Source: Butyricimonas faecihominis
GTDB taxonomy: Bacteria > Bacteroidota > Bacteroidia > Bacteroidales > Marinifilaceae
Direction of reading: 5' to 3'
Assembly (NCBI RefSeq): GCF_033096445.1
Contig: NZ_AP028155.1
Span: 1,121,880 to 1,185,879, forward strand
DNA: 64,000 nt
In this document: positions 44,176 through 52,571 of the stretch, piece after piece
Layout: each line of letters starts with the position of its first letter
Numbering within the stretch: position 1 is the first letter of the stretch
The notes under the pieces: model-generated
Told to the model about the DNA's origin: nothing
What the model saw: only the letters and a program-made list of their open reading frames with translations
Database searches by the model: none
Made by a program: the position numbers and the translations under genes

Positions 44176-45441
44176 TTATGCGGTCATTCGCTTACGGATT
44201 TGCCGGGCGTTCTTCTGAACAAGCCGGATAATTCGGTCGTGGTATTCCGTAGCCTTATTGCAAAGCCCTCTTGACTGCAATACCTTGAATGTTTCAAGGC
44301 TCAATTCAATGGTTTCAACACGCTGGTTGTCAATCCGTGCAGAAAACACCAACGACTGCGGTTTGAGATAATATTCGCATTGTCCGACACAATGATGCAG
44401 GGCGTTTCCCTCCTTGTAATAATCATCCACGCTCTCCAACACACTGACTACAATCAGTCCATCCGTGAATGACAGTCCGAAGAATTTGCTTTTCAACTCT
44501 CTGAAACGCTCCTCATTCTCCTTTGCCTTTTTTCTTTGTTCCTCACGCTCCTCCCGTTCTTGGATAATCCTTGCCCGTTCCTGATAGCGGTCGTGTTCGG
44601 ATTTCAAGTCTAATGGACAGACATAGTGGGCATTGTGAATGTCCTTGCCACACCTTTCAAGTAAGCGGATGTAATCTATCCAAAGAGAAATATCTGTTAT
44701 ATGATAGCCATTGCGTAAAACTATCTTGTAAGTGTTCCAATACAAATCAAAGTACATTGAATGTTGCAGGAAATAGTTCAAATCAGTTTTCCTGCCTGCC
44801 TTGAACATCGTTTCGGCTCTGCTGTCTGTCAACAAGGCTTCGATAAGCCGTGTCGGTTCGATGTCAGCCAATGAGCCTTGCAATCCGTTGCGTCTTAACT
44901 TTGGAGTGGCAGAATAATATGGATAGACCTTGCAATCGGCAATCCGTCTGTACACATAGTTGTCTCTCCGTAACTCCAGACAGCCGTCCAAAACAAAAGT
45001 ATCTGCGTAATGTCCGAGTGTGCGTTTCAATGCCGTTATCTCCGTCTTGCCGTTATCATCCACCCAATAGCGTGCAATCTCCATAGAATAATACTCCGCT
45101 TTCTTGCCTTTACGGAAGTTTGCGTTCATAAGAAATACACGCTGTACCTGTAAACCGTCCTGTGTGGCAAGTGTGGAATAATACGCTTTGTCCTTGAATG
45201 TCCTGCACTTGGTGTCCAGTATCTCCAGTCTTGCACCGCAATGTGGGCAACGGCACACCTTTTCGTTGCTCTCGTTCCATTGATAACCGCAATCCATACA
45301 GGTCGTTCCTCCATTTTTGGTGCGGTATGCGTAATGGCTGATACATTGACGGAATGCCCATAACTCCTGCTTCTTTGTCTGTGGCAGTAACCGTCCGTTG
45401 GCGGTTACTACCTTATGCTGTAATCTCGTTTTCGCTCTCAT
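44176..45441 (-). CDS. PcfJ-domain protein
   Basis: 421 aa. A Cys-rich N-terminal zinc ribbon (CMDCGYQW, CRCPHCGARL) and a C-terminal PcfJ signature (LVVSVLESVDDYYKEGNALHHCVG; YYLKPQSLVFSARI). PcfJ was named from the conjugative plasmid pCF10 and its relatives are widespread on mobile elements; its biochemical role is not known. Overlaps the upstream pcfK-like gene by 4 bp (ATGA). Confidence 0.85.
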   Translation of the reverse strand: MRAKTRLQHKVVTANGRLLPQTKKQELWAFRQCISHYAYRTKNGGTTCMDCGYQWNESNEKVCRCPHCGARLEILDTKCRTFKDKAYYSTLATQDGLQVQRVFLMNANFRKGKKAEYYSMEIARYWVDDNGKTEITALKRTLGHYADTFVLDGCLELRRDNYVYRRIADCKVYPYYSATPKLRRNGLQGSLADIEPTRLIEALLTDSRAETMFKAGRKTDLNYFLQHSMYFDLYWNTYKIVLRNGYHITDISLWIDYIRLLERCGKDIHNAHYVCPLDLKSEHDRYQERARIIQEREEREEQRKKAKENEERFRELKSKFFGLSFTDGLIVVSVLESVDDYYKEGNALHHCVGQCEYYLKPQSLVFSARIDNQRVETIELSLETFKVLQSRGLCNKATEYHDRIIRLVQKNARQIRKRMTA

Positions 45442-45878
45442 AGTCCTAAATCAAATAATGTCGGTTGTTCGGGTTCTTGTCTGACCGCTTTCGGGGTCGG
45501 CTTCGGTTTGCTGTTTCGCTGTTGGATTTTACGCAGTTCCTCGTTTTGGTAGGCTTTGAGTGCATTCTCCCTCGCTTCGGCTTGTTCTTCGGGAGATAGT
45601 TCTACTCTATGGTTGACTATCACTCCGCAGTTGACCGCCTTTCCCACTTCTATATCATCTTCATCATAGTAATGTACTCCAAGAGAATAAACCTCGTCAT
45701 CGGTCATACCGCAACCGCCCTCTTTACAGATTGCCATTGCCTGGTTGAGTATGAATGTCACGCAATCGTCCAAATTCTTGTTCTCTTTGGCATACGATAC
45801 AGCAAAGAGTTCATCGGTCTTGGCTCTTTCGTCCAGATATGCCTTAATTGCCTGCTTAAAATGTTCTGTTCCTTTCAT
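45438..45878 (-). CDS. PcfK-like protein
   Basis: 146 aa beginning MKGTEHFKQAIKAYLDERAK, the usual PcfK-like start, with a middle FILNQAMAICKEGGCGMTDDEVYSL and a C-terminal basic/proline linker ending TLFDLGL. The end resembles a peptide clamp-binding motif (QPTLFDLGL is close to QxxLF), which might recruit the replication sliding clamp. Always paired with PcfJ in Bacteroidales elements, as here. Confidence 0.82.
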   Translation of the reverse strand: MKGTEHFKQAIKAYLDERAKTDELFAVSYAKENKNLDDCVTFILNQAMAICKEGGCGMTDDEVYSLGVHYYDEDDIEVGKAVNCGVIVNHRVELSPEEQAEARENALKAYQNEELRKIQQRNSKPKPTPKAVRQEPEQPTLFDLGL

Positions 45879-45886
45879 AATGTCTG

Positions 45887-46078
45887 TTATTTTGCTTGAT
45901 AATAGATACTTGGTTCACTTGAAACATTGTATATGTACGCTCCGCACCTTACCAAAAGTGCTTGGTTTCCGTAGTACATCCGTTTCATTCCTTTAATACT
46001 GCCTGTGTGGTGGAAATTGGAAAATCGGCTGATATTGCACCGCTTTCCTTGTTCCTTTGTCATTCGTCTTGTCCTCAT
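45887..46078 (-). CDS. Small basic hypothetical protein, 63 aa
   Basis: Basic start (MRTRRMTKEQGKRCNISRFS) and a Tyr-rich end. It fills the 205-bp space between two same-strand genes with 8 bp and 5 bp spacing, which supports it being real. No family recognised. Confidence 0.5.
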   Translation of the reverse strand: MRTRRMTKEQGKRCNISRFSNFHHTGSIKGMKRMYYGNQALLVRCGAYIYNVSSEPSIYYQAK

Positions 46079-46083
46079 AGCGT

Positions 46084-46569
46084 TTAGAAATGATAGTCAA
46101 TAACTCCACCGATGTAAAGTAGTTTTCCCGGCTCGAACTGGCTGACCGTCTGTAAAAACGAGTACGATTGTTCGGCATAGCCATTAACGCCATGCTCGTC
46201 CATATAGAACTGATAACCGAGGTCAAGCGGATTTTTGAGAAATTTTTCAAGTTGGTACACCGCCCCAATCCACATCATGCAGTTTTCAACGGTAACGGCT
46301 TGTGCCTTTTCTTGGATGGCTGTAACAAATTCCTTTTTCCACTTGTCCGCACCGCCATTGTATCGGATTGTGTTTTCTCCCACAAGAGTGAACATCCCTT
46401 TTGGCAATGCCTTTTCTATCAGATTGGCAATATGGAATTTGCGTTCTTCCTCGTCTATCTCCGAACAATAGTCGTAATAGTGTCCGTCCCCTTGTTCAAG
46501 GGTGTCCTCGTTCAAGTAGTTGTCCCTGTCAACTCTTGTTTCCGTGATTTGAAAAATCTTGCTGTGCAT
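46084..46569 (-). CDS. Hypothetical element protein, 161 aa
   Basis: Acidic soluble protein, MHSKIFQITETRVDRDNYLN at the start, with NLIEKALPKGMFTLVGENTI and a repeated Gly/Tyr-rich end. Located directly downstream of intergenic module B, as the 103-aa gene is of module A. Function unknown. Confidence 0.6.
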   Translation of the reverse strand: MHSKIFQITETRVDRDNYLNEDTLEQGDGHYYDYCSEIDEEERKFHIANLIEKALPKGMFTLVGENTIRYNGGADKWKKEFVTAIQEKAQAVTVENCMMWIGAVYQLEKFLKNPLDLGYQFYMDEHGVNGYAEQSYSFLQTVSQFEPGKLLYIGGVIDYHF

Positions 46570-46674
46570 AATCAGTCTGTTTTAATCGTTGAACTTTTGT
46601 CTTTTTCTTTTCCCTTATTTTGAAGCCTTTATCGGCTTTCTTGTCGGGATCTGAATTTTACGTGCTATCAAGAG

Positions 46675-46840
46675 ACTGAGGAAACAGAGGGATAAGACAA
46701 GTAAATGGCAGAGGAGTTGATGAAATACCCAATTTACGCTTGACGGAAATTGCGGAAAGTTGTTGTCAAGTCCACCAAGCCATTAGCGAGCAGACCTGCA
46801 TAGCGGTACTTGGCGTTCCCTCACCGCAGTACCTTTGCAA
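46675..46840. repeat. Intergenic module B (related to the one at 43745-43890)
   Basis: Second copy of the module described at 43745. The 456-bp gap 46570-47025 holds it, a short stem CCGGC/GCCGG at 46853-46869, and the terminator of the OmpA-like gene. No ORF of note is seen on either strand after the promoter. Confidence 0.7.
46810..46837 (+). promoter_or_regulatory. Promoter in module B
   Basis: -33 TTG at 46810-46812, 17-bp spacer, -7 TACCTTTG at 46830-46837, the same geometry as in module A. A transcript would run about 120 nt to the hairpin at 46939-46967. Confidence 0.65.
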
Positions 46841-46938
46841 AGGAAAATAGAGCCGGCAAGATGAGCCGGAGGAGTTCATGATTTGTAAAGCACAGCCTTT
46901 GTATAAGGGGCGATAAATTTGTACTATATCAAAAACAA

Positions 46939-46967
46939 GAGAGCCGATCCATCACGGACAGGCTCTC
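46939..46967 (-). terminator. Terminator of the OmpA-like gene
   Basis: Stem GAGAGCC (46939-46945) with GGCTCTC (46961-46967) and an inner TCC/GGA pair; in the minus direction it is followed by a U-rich tract (TTGTTTTTG). It could also stop the module B transcript. Confidence 0.65.
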
Positions 46968-47025
46968 CCTTCAAAAGAATTGACATTTAACTAATCAATT
47001 TGAACAAAAAGAATCTTACACTTTA

Positions 47026-48528
47026 CTATTTCATATATAGCATGACTTTGGTATGTCTGTTAGCTTCAGTGGGTACATAATTGGAAATACCTCCTTGACT
47101 GACCTTTGTTATATTTTCAACGGCCACTCCGCGCCTGCGCAACTCCGTGGCAATATAATCGGCTCTCGATGCGCTCAACTTATTGTTTATATCGGCAGTT
47201 CCAGTGGCAGCGTCAGCCGCACCTGCAACAGTCACGGATAATCCGTATTTCTTTGTCACACGCGCCAGTTCATCCAGATTGATCAACTGGGATTTATCGG
47301 TCAGTTGAACCGTGCCGAGTTCAAAGAAGAAATAGACAGGTGAACCGATGCACTCGTTACCGGAACCTATAAAGGAGAGATAATCCGAATGGCTATAAAT
47401 GGAAATGCTGTCATTATTCATATCCGGAGACAGCAGGGAATCGGCACCTGTGACATAGAAGCCGTTTACAACGCTACCGTCATTATTGGGTATGGCATTG
47501 ACAAATTCAGACTTACTGAACAAACTGTCATTGGACAATGGAGACTTGCCATCCCAATGCCTGTTTTTCAATCTTGCCCGGAGCGAGTTCAGTCCGCTGT
47601 AATCGTTTCTCGGATAGACATTGCCCAAACTCTCCCGGTCATCAAACATCCTGCTATATTTATCAAGCAAACCCTCAATTTCCAAAATCTTCTTCAATTC
47701 GTTTATCGTTCTCATCGCCCTGTCATGTTGCCCGGTGTATCTGCGATTACTCTCCGATAGCTGTGTGGCGTAACCAATCAGCCACTCGTTCTGCCGGATG
47801 TAAGGACTCGCATCAACGGCACGTTTCCAGCCGGCCTTTCCAATAGTAAACGACAAGCCGACTGACACGGAGAGTATATTATCTCCGAAACGATTGGATT
47901 TGCCATAGCCGTCAAAGTCCTGGAATGTGGAAATATTGCCAATTTCCAATAATGCAGACAGCCGTTTACAGATACGGTATTGTCCCTGTACTCCGTATGA
48001 AACGGCAAACGGATTATGTCCGTTCTGCGGATTGTGCAATAGTCCCAATCCTATGTATGGAATGATTCCCCAACGAGGATTCTCCACCTTGCCATACCGA
48101 CATCCAAGCACATTCCACATCAAGTCAGCATGAAAGTGATGGTAGTCATTTGTGACCAGTTCGCAGTCTTTGAACTGCCAACCTCCATAACCGATTCTTG
48201 CTCCGATCTGCGGAGTGAACCACTTGCCGAGCGATGCGGAAATAGTAGGCTTTATCCTGTCAAATAAGTCGGCACAACCAACAGGTTTGCCAATGAACGC
48301 ACTTGCACCACCTTGAAGACTGACAAACCAGTTACCGTTCCAAGGCGATGTCACGAATACACCCTTGTGGTAAGTCGGCTCCAAAGGCCGGAGCATCTGT
48401 TCGATATCCGTGTACGACTCCAGCTGTACAGTGTCCTTTGTCACAGGTGATACAGCCGCTTTCATTTGCAGTGAACAGCCCATACCTGCCACTGCCAGAA
48501 TTAAAAATATTTTCTTTGTCATATTCAA
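47026..48528 (-). CDS. OmpA-family outer membrane protein
   Basis: 500 aa with a signal peptide (KKIFLILAVAGMGCSLQMKA, cut near residue 25). Residues 60-250 look like an outer-membrane beta barrel (alternating aromatic strands, GNWFVSLQGGASAFIG, IIPYIGLGLLHN, ILSVSVGLSFTIG). A linker leads to an OmpA/MotB peptidoglycan-binding domain (YFFFELGTVQL; DAATGTADINNKLSASRADY; RRRGVAVENI). Accessory OmpA proteins are common on Bacteroidales conjugative elements and may stabilise mating contacts. Confidence 0.85.
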   Translation of the reverse strand: MNMTKKIFLILAVAGMGCSLQMKAAVSPVTKDTVQLESYTDIEQMLRPLEPTYHKGVFVTSPWNGNWFVSLQGGASAFIGKPVGCADLFDRIKPTISASLGKWFTPQIGARIGYGGWQFKDCELVTNDYHHFHADLMWNVLGCRYGKVENPRWGIIPYIGLGLLHNPQNGHNPFAVSYGVQGQYRICKRLSALLEIGNISTFQDFDGYGKSNRFGDNILSVSVGLSFTIGKAGWKRAVDASPYIRQNEWLIGYATQLSESNRRYTGQHDRAMRTINELKKILEIEGLLDKYSRMFDDRESLGNVYPRNDYSGLNSLRARLKNRHWDGKSPLSNDSLFSKSEFVNAIPNNDGSVVNGFYVTGADSLLSPDMNNDSISIYSHSDYLSFIGSGNECIGSPVYFFFELGTVQLTDKSQLINLDELARVTKKYGLSVTVAGAADAATGTADINNKLSASRADYIATELRRRGVAVENITKVSQGGISNYVPTEANRHTKVMLYMK

Positions 48529-48576
48529 CGCATTATTTTGTTTTGTTATCCATTGCAGAAAAACATATTCTGCCGA

Positions 48577-50040
48577 TTACCTCTTTTGCTTCTTGCCGGA
48601 AGCTGGTCGCATCATTCTGCTTGCCATCATCATGCAACGCCTTGCCCACGCACGGTTATCCTCGTCATCATCCTTTCCCCATTTAAGGTTGCTTTTGCTT
48701 CCTCCACCGCCATGCGTTTCTGCAAATGTAGTGGCATCGTTGACCATACCAAGGAAGAGGAGCGTGGCGCAGTGCATCACTTCCGCCCCTTGCTCGGTCA
48801 GGCTCTGCAACAAAGAACCGTCAAAGACGGATTGTTCCGCAGCTCCCATTTCAGCCACTCTTTCCGAATGCTCTCCAACCAATGTTTCCAGCATTACATC
48901 TTTGAGCAGCACATCCACGTTGGAATGGATTTCACGGCTGTACTTATAGGCTTCGCCTTTCAGTTCCTCCGTGCGCTCGCCAATGGCATCCATGTCCCTT
49001 TTAAGGGCTTCAAGCTGTTGGTCAGCCGTCCGTAGCTTATCCTGCTTGTCTTCCAGTTTTATTTGGATAGAAGCCAGTTCTTTTTCCAACCGTTCCCTCT
49101 CGGCTATAATGGTAGCCGTATCTCCCTGATGGGATTGAAGGGTGCGTTCCAATGCCGATAGTTGGGATTCCTTTTCCGCTTTCGCCTTTCTGAGGTTGTC
49201 CACCATTGAGGTCAAGCCTTTCACCCTGCGCTCTGCCAGACTTATTTCCACTTTAAGGTCGGACAGTGCTTTTTTGTGTTGGACAACCTGTTCCTCTATA
49301 TTGGTACATTCTTCCGATAGGTGTCGGCGGTATTCTTCAGTGGTGCGATGTTTTGCACCGGTCTCGGAAATATTCCTGCCCCTTTTCAGATTCCACTTTC
49401 TGTTCACTTCCGCAAGCTCGTCATGCAACTTCTTCGTCCTTGCCGAGAACTCCAGCTTGTCCTTTCCTGCAAACATCTTCTTGAACGCAAACTTACCGTC
49501 TTGGATTGGCAATAAGGTAAGGTGCATATGTGGAGAGAGTTCGTCAAGATGTACATAACAACCGACGATATTCTCCTCACCGAAACGCTCACTCATAAAC
49601 CAGTACATATCCTTTGCCCATTGTTCTATTTCGGGCATTCTTTTGAGCGTGGCATTTTCCAAATTATTGCCGGGTTCATATACCACGTCCTGATCCCCGA
49701 ATGCCAGTTGCCGTATCGTATTCTGTGAACCGCTCAGAATAAAATCCACGACAGTCCGGTATTTCGGCTCGGCCAGACCCTCATTCGGATCTTTTATGCC
49801 ACGTTGCAAAAGGCTTTCAGCCATCCGTTCCGGAATGGACTGCCTCTTGTCTATTTCTTGAATCTTGCCGCCCTTGACAACCTCAAAATTCAGGCGTTCC
49901 CTTTGACGGTCATACCTTCCTTTTTCCAGGGCGAAGTCCCAGCCCCGTTCGGTCCAGTTGCGCTGGTGTTCGTTGCTTTGGGCGGTGGTTATGCCTTTCA
50001 TCACGTTCATGTGCATCACCTGCCATGATTTTTCAGCCAT
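48577..50040 (-). CDS. MobV-family relaxase (Pre/Mob)
   Basis: 487 aa from the ATG at 50040; the frame continues 195 bp upstream but into the oriT-like region. N-terminal start AEKSWQVMHMNVMKG is typical of Pre/Mob. The metal-binding motif HLDELSPHMH (about 164-173) fits HxDExxPHxH. The C-terminal half is a long coiled coil (LERTLQSHQGDTATIIAERE). Relaxases nick oriT and lead the strand into the recipient. An element with both a T4CP and a MobV is self-transmissible if the rest of the channel lies outside the window. Confidence 0.9.
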   Translation of the reverse strand: MAEKSWQVMHMNVMKGITTAQSNEHQRNWTERGWDFALEKGRYDRQRERLNFEVVKGGKIQEIDKRQSIPERMAESLLQRGIKDPNEGLAEPKYRTVVDFILSGSQNTIRQLAFGDQDVVYEPGNNLENATLKRMPEIEQWAKDMYWFMSERFGEENIVGCYVHLDELSPHMHLTLLPIQDGKFAFKKMFAGKDKLEFSARTKKLHDELAEVNRKWNLKRGRNISETGAKHRTTEEYRRHLSEECTNIEEQVVQHKKALSDLKVEISLAERRVKGLTSMVDNLRKAKAEKESQLSALERTLQSHQGDTATIIAERERLEKELASIQIKLEDKQDKLRTADQQLEALKRDMDAIGERTEELKGEAYKYSREIHSNVDVLLKDVMLETLVGEHSERVAEMGAAEQSVFDGSLLQSLTEQGAEVMHCATLLFLGMVNDATTFAETHGGGGSKSNLKWGKDDDEDNRAWARRCMMMASRMMRPASGKKQKR

Positions 50041-50235
50041 ATTATCCGTTTTTATCGGACAACCGATTTGCCCCAGCTTGCTGCTTGTCCGGCAACCGCT
50101 CCCACCGACCGTAGTCGTGTGGGGTATTGAGTTACCCATGCTTCCCTCTGTTTGGTCAACGTGCAAGCACTGCTGCACGCTTAAAATGGCAAGCCTACAA
50201 GTGTAGAGCATCACGGCTCGTCCGTGGTTATACAA
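50041..50235. other. Candidate oriT upstream of the MobV gene
   Basis: Non-coding stretch dense in inverted repeats: CGGACAA/TTGTCCG (50056-50062, 50085-50091), GGGTA/TACCC (50122-50126, 50133-50137), GTGCA/TGCAC (50161-50165, 50174-50178) and CTACA/TGTAG (50195-50199, 50202-50206). MobV relaxases act at stem-loops just upstream of their own gene. The nick site cannot be fixed from the sequence alone. Nothing else is visible between 50041 and 50268. Confidence 0.45.
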
Positions 50236-50268
50236 TAGTCTTTTGACTTACAACACCGGTTGTGAAGT

Positions 50269-51120
50269 CTATAAAAGGGTGGAATCACGCTCCTGATACT
50301 TTGCCCACAACGCCCTAAACGGCTGTCGGAGCGTGGCAAGCATATCCGTTTCGCTCGAACTATTGGCCGCGCCGTCGTTTCCAGCGTCCAGAATCATCTT
50401 GGCGATTATCTTGGATGCCTCCAAAAGTGAAGTCCAGTCACCTTCCAGTTCTTTGTGAAAGAACTCCAGGAAATCGGTCGGGTCATCGAAGCGCGAATTT
50501 CGTATGGCGCGTTTCAGTCCGGCTACGGCTACACGTTCGACAATCTCTTGGGCTAACTCCGTTTCTGCACCTGCCTTTATTGCCGGCTTGTCGCCCGAAT
50601 GAACTTTGCCGGATTCATCGGCAAGCCGTTTCCGCCCGGCTTCATGATACTGTCCACAAATCTCTCCCATATCTTCGTCAGACAGATTGCCATTTATCCA
50701 TTCGGACAAAGCCTTGTCCAAATCATCGGCAAGTCCGGACCCTGTATGACCGGTATAAGAGGCAGTAGTTTCGCCACTGGAGAATGGCGCAAAAGTCACG
50801 GTAATGACCACACTCTTTGCGAACCTTGTCCGACGAATATATCCCATCTCCTCCAGTTTGTCAAGGAACGCCCTGACGGTAGCCCTGTGCCAATGCCATT
50901 CCACCGCAAGGTCTGAAATGGTCACATGACACTGGTCAGCCTGCAACACATACTCGTGGTTCTTCAAAAAGGGAGCGATAAAACCTGCCGTTGCTTTCTC
51001 CAACAGGTCGTAGTAAGCACCGGTCTTTGTCTTCCGTTCACCGACTTTCTCTTTGAGGTAGTCGAAAAACATCATATCTGCCAATACCTGATTGGCGGCT
51101 CTATTCTTGTCTTTCATCAT
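50269..51120 (-). CDS. Winged-helix protein of the mobilisation module
   Basis: 283 aa. A winged helix is likely at residues 65-115 (HVTISDLAVEWHWHRATVRA; FLDKLEEMGYIRRTRFAKS). A charged linker and a helical C-terminus follow. It sits 5' of the relaxase gene across the oriT-like region and is in line with accessory mobilisation or replication proteins, but the family is not one I can name. Confidence 0.65.
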   Translation of the reverse strand: MMKDKNRAANQVLADMMFFDYLKEKVGERKTKTGAYYDLLEKATAGFIAPFLKNHEYVLQADQCHVTISDLAVEWHWHRATVRAFLDKLEEMGYIRRTRFAKSVVITVTFAPFSSGETTASYTGHTGSGLADDLDKALSEWINGNLSDEDMGEICGQYHEAGRKRLADESGKVHSGDKPAIKAGAETELAQEIVERVAVAGLKRAIRNSRFDDPTDFLEFFHKELEGDWTSLLEASKIIAKMILDAGNDGAANSSSETDMLATLRQPFRALWAKYQERDSTLL

Positions 51121-51203
51121 TTCATTTGATTTTTATTTGACTATATGTGGATTCTATCAACCTGCCACTATCCACTTATTCGTGGCAGTTTCGCGTGATG
51201 ATG

Positions 51204-51698
51204 TCAGTAGTAATGTTCGGACATTGTTTTTGGATTTTCTTTCAAATGCTTGCGCGTGTCTTCATCCTGCCATTCGGCTAACACACGGCAAGAGGGATAG
51301 AACATGGCAGCCAAAAGAAGAAAGGCAAGCGTGAACGCCGTGGTGTGCAGATGTGGTACAGCGCAGATGACCAATGTAATCAAGGCTGCCATAACGATCC
51401 TTTTCTTATCCTCGTGGAGTCTGTGCATCCACCTGTCGGCACGTCTGAACGAGAACAGAACGGCACAGGGTATGGTGGATATCAGAACTCCCCACTCTCC
51501 GAAGTGTCCGCCTGCATAGACATAGTGATATAGCAGGAGGAAGATAAGCATACACTGCACATAGAGTTTCCTTGCACTCTCGCTACCCGCCATTCTGAGG
51601 TAAAACTTTGCCATAAAAAACAGGTTGCTCCTGTGCAATGACATGGGCAGTATAATGAGCAATGCCGGAAATAACATTTCGATGACAATCAAAATCAT
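51204..51698 (-). CDS. Polytopic membrane protein, 164 aa
   Basis: About four membrane segments (EMLFPALLIILPMSL; YVQCMLIFLLLYHYVY; GVLISTIPCAVLFSF; LITLVICAVPHL with FTLAFLLLAAMFY) and a charged C-terminus (EWQDEDTRKHLKENPK). Not recognised. It lies within the mobilisation cluster. Confidence 0.65.
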   Translation of the reverse strand: MILIVIEMLFPALLIILPMSLHRSNLFFMAKFYLRMAGSESARKLYVQCMLIFLLLYHYVYAGGHFGEWGVLISTIPCAVLFSFRRADRWMHRLHEDKKRIVMAALITLVICAVPHLHTTAFTLAFLLLAAMFYPSCRVLAEWQDEDTRKHLKENPKTMSEHYY

Positions 51699-51718
51699 AA
51701 TCGTAATCCTTTGTGTAA

Positions 51719-52099
51719 TCAGTATTGTTTGAATAATGGCAGTTCGGTCAGTTCCAGTTTGACCAGCCCATAGGTGGCAATCTCTATAATGGCTTCCACA
51801 TCCTTGGCTTCGAGATATGACGCTCCCTTTTTAAGCCGTGCCTTTAGCTCGTGATTCTTTTGACGATACCTTGCCAATGCCTTGTCCAACTCGTATTCGG
51901 ATATGCTCCATTTCGTGCCACGCTCATAGCCATTGTGCTTATAAGTGGAACGGAGCCGGAGCATACGGCACACGCAGGAAACCGGTCTGCCCCGTCTGAA
52001 CACGACACTTTGCCTGTATCCATATCCGTCATCAACGACTATCCAACTCCTGTACATATTAATAATGTATAGCATTTGCAGGTAAATCGTCCGTCTCAT
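51719..52099 (-). CDS. Hypothetical protein, 126 aa
   Basis: Basic N-terminal half (YRQSVVFRRGRPVSCVCRML) and a helical C-terminus (ELDKALARYRQKNHELKARL). Overlaps the upstream gene by 4 bp (ATGA). No family recognised. Confidence 0.55.
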   Translation of the reverse strand: MRRTIYLQMLYIINMYRSWIVVDDGYGYRQSVVFRRGRPVSCVCRMLRLRSTYKHNGYERGTKWSISEYELDKALARYRQKNHELKARLKKGASYLEAKDVEAIIEIATYGLVKLELTELPLFKQY

Positions 52100-52542
52100 A
52101 TAAATTCGGCAAGCAACTCCTCCTTGGTCTTGCGGTACTTGAAATGACCGGTCTTTTCGTGAAGTTTCAAGTCAAGACAGATGTCAGAACACATGAACTC
52201 CAGGGATTCATAGATGGTCACATCAATGCGGTCAACCTTGCCGGTATCAGAAACTCTCGCGTTCATCTTGAACATCTGTCCGAAAGCCGGATTGGAATAG
52301 GCACAGGTGCTGCTTCCGAATGTCGTTGCGCTTGAAGGAATATGATGATAAAGGGTTATCAGCTCCATGTCGTCCTCGAAGATGTCCATCACTTCTTCCA
52401 GATCGTATGGGTCGGCAAGCGGAAACGAAAGGAGGACGTAATCGTCATAGAACTGCGGCTGTTCCATTGTGGTTACATCCAGCAACTGCGGAAGCTGGAG
52501 CGGCACAAAGGAGAGAAAGTCATCGTAAAAAAGTTGTAGCAT
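52096..52542 (-). CDS. Hypothetical protein, 148 aa
   Basis: The ATG at 52542 (MLQLFYDDFLSFVPLQLPQL) is chosen over the longer frame to 52623, which overlaps the lipoprotein gene. Acidic, mixed alpha/beta, with DPYDLEEVMDIFEDDMELI. It shares a probable operon with the lipoprotein gene 29 bp upstream. Function unknown. Confidence 0.55.
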   Translation of the reverse strand: MLQLFYDDFLSFVPLQLPQLLDVTTMEQPQFYDDYVLLSFPLADPYDLEEVMDIFEDDMELITLYHHIPSSATTFGSSTCAYSNPAFGQMFKMNARVSDTGKVDRIDVTIYESLEFMCSDICLDLKLHEKTGHFKYRKTKEELLAEFI

Positions 52543-52571
52543 AACTGTTGTGTTTATTTGTTTCTGGTTCG

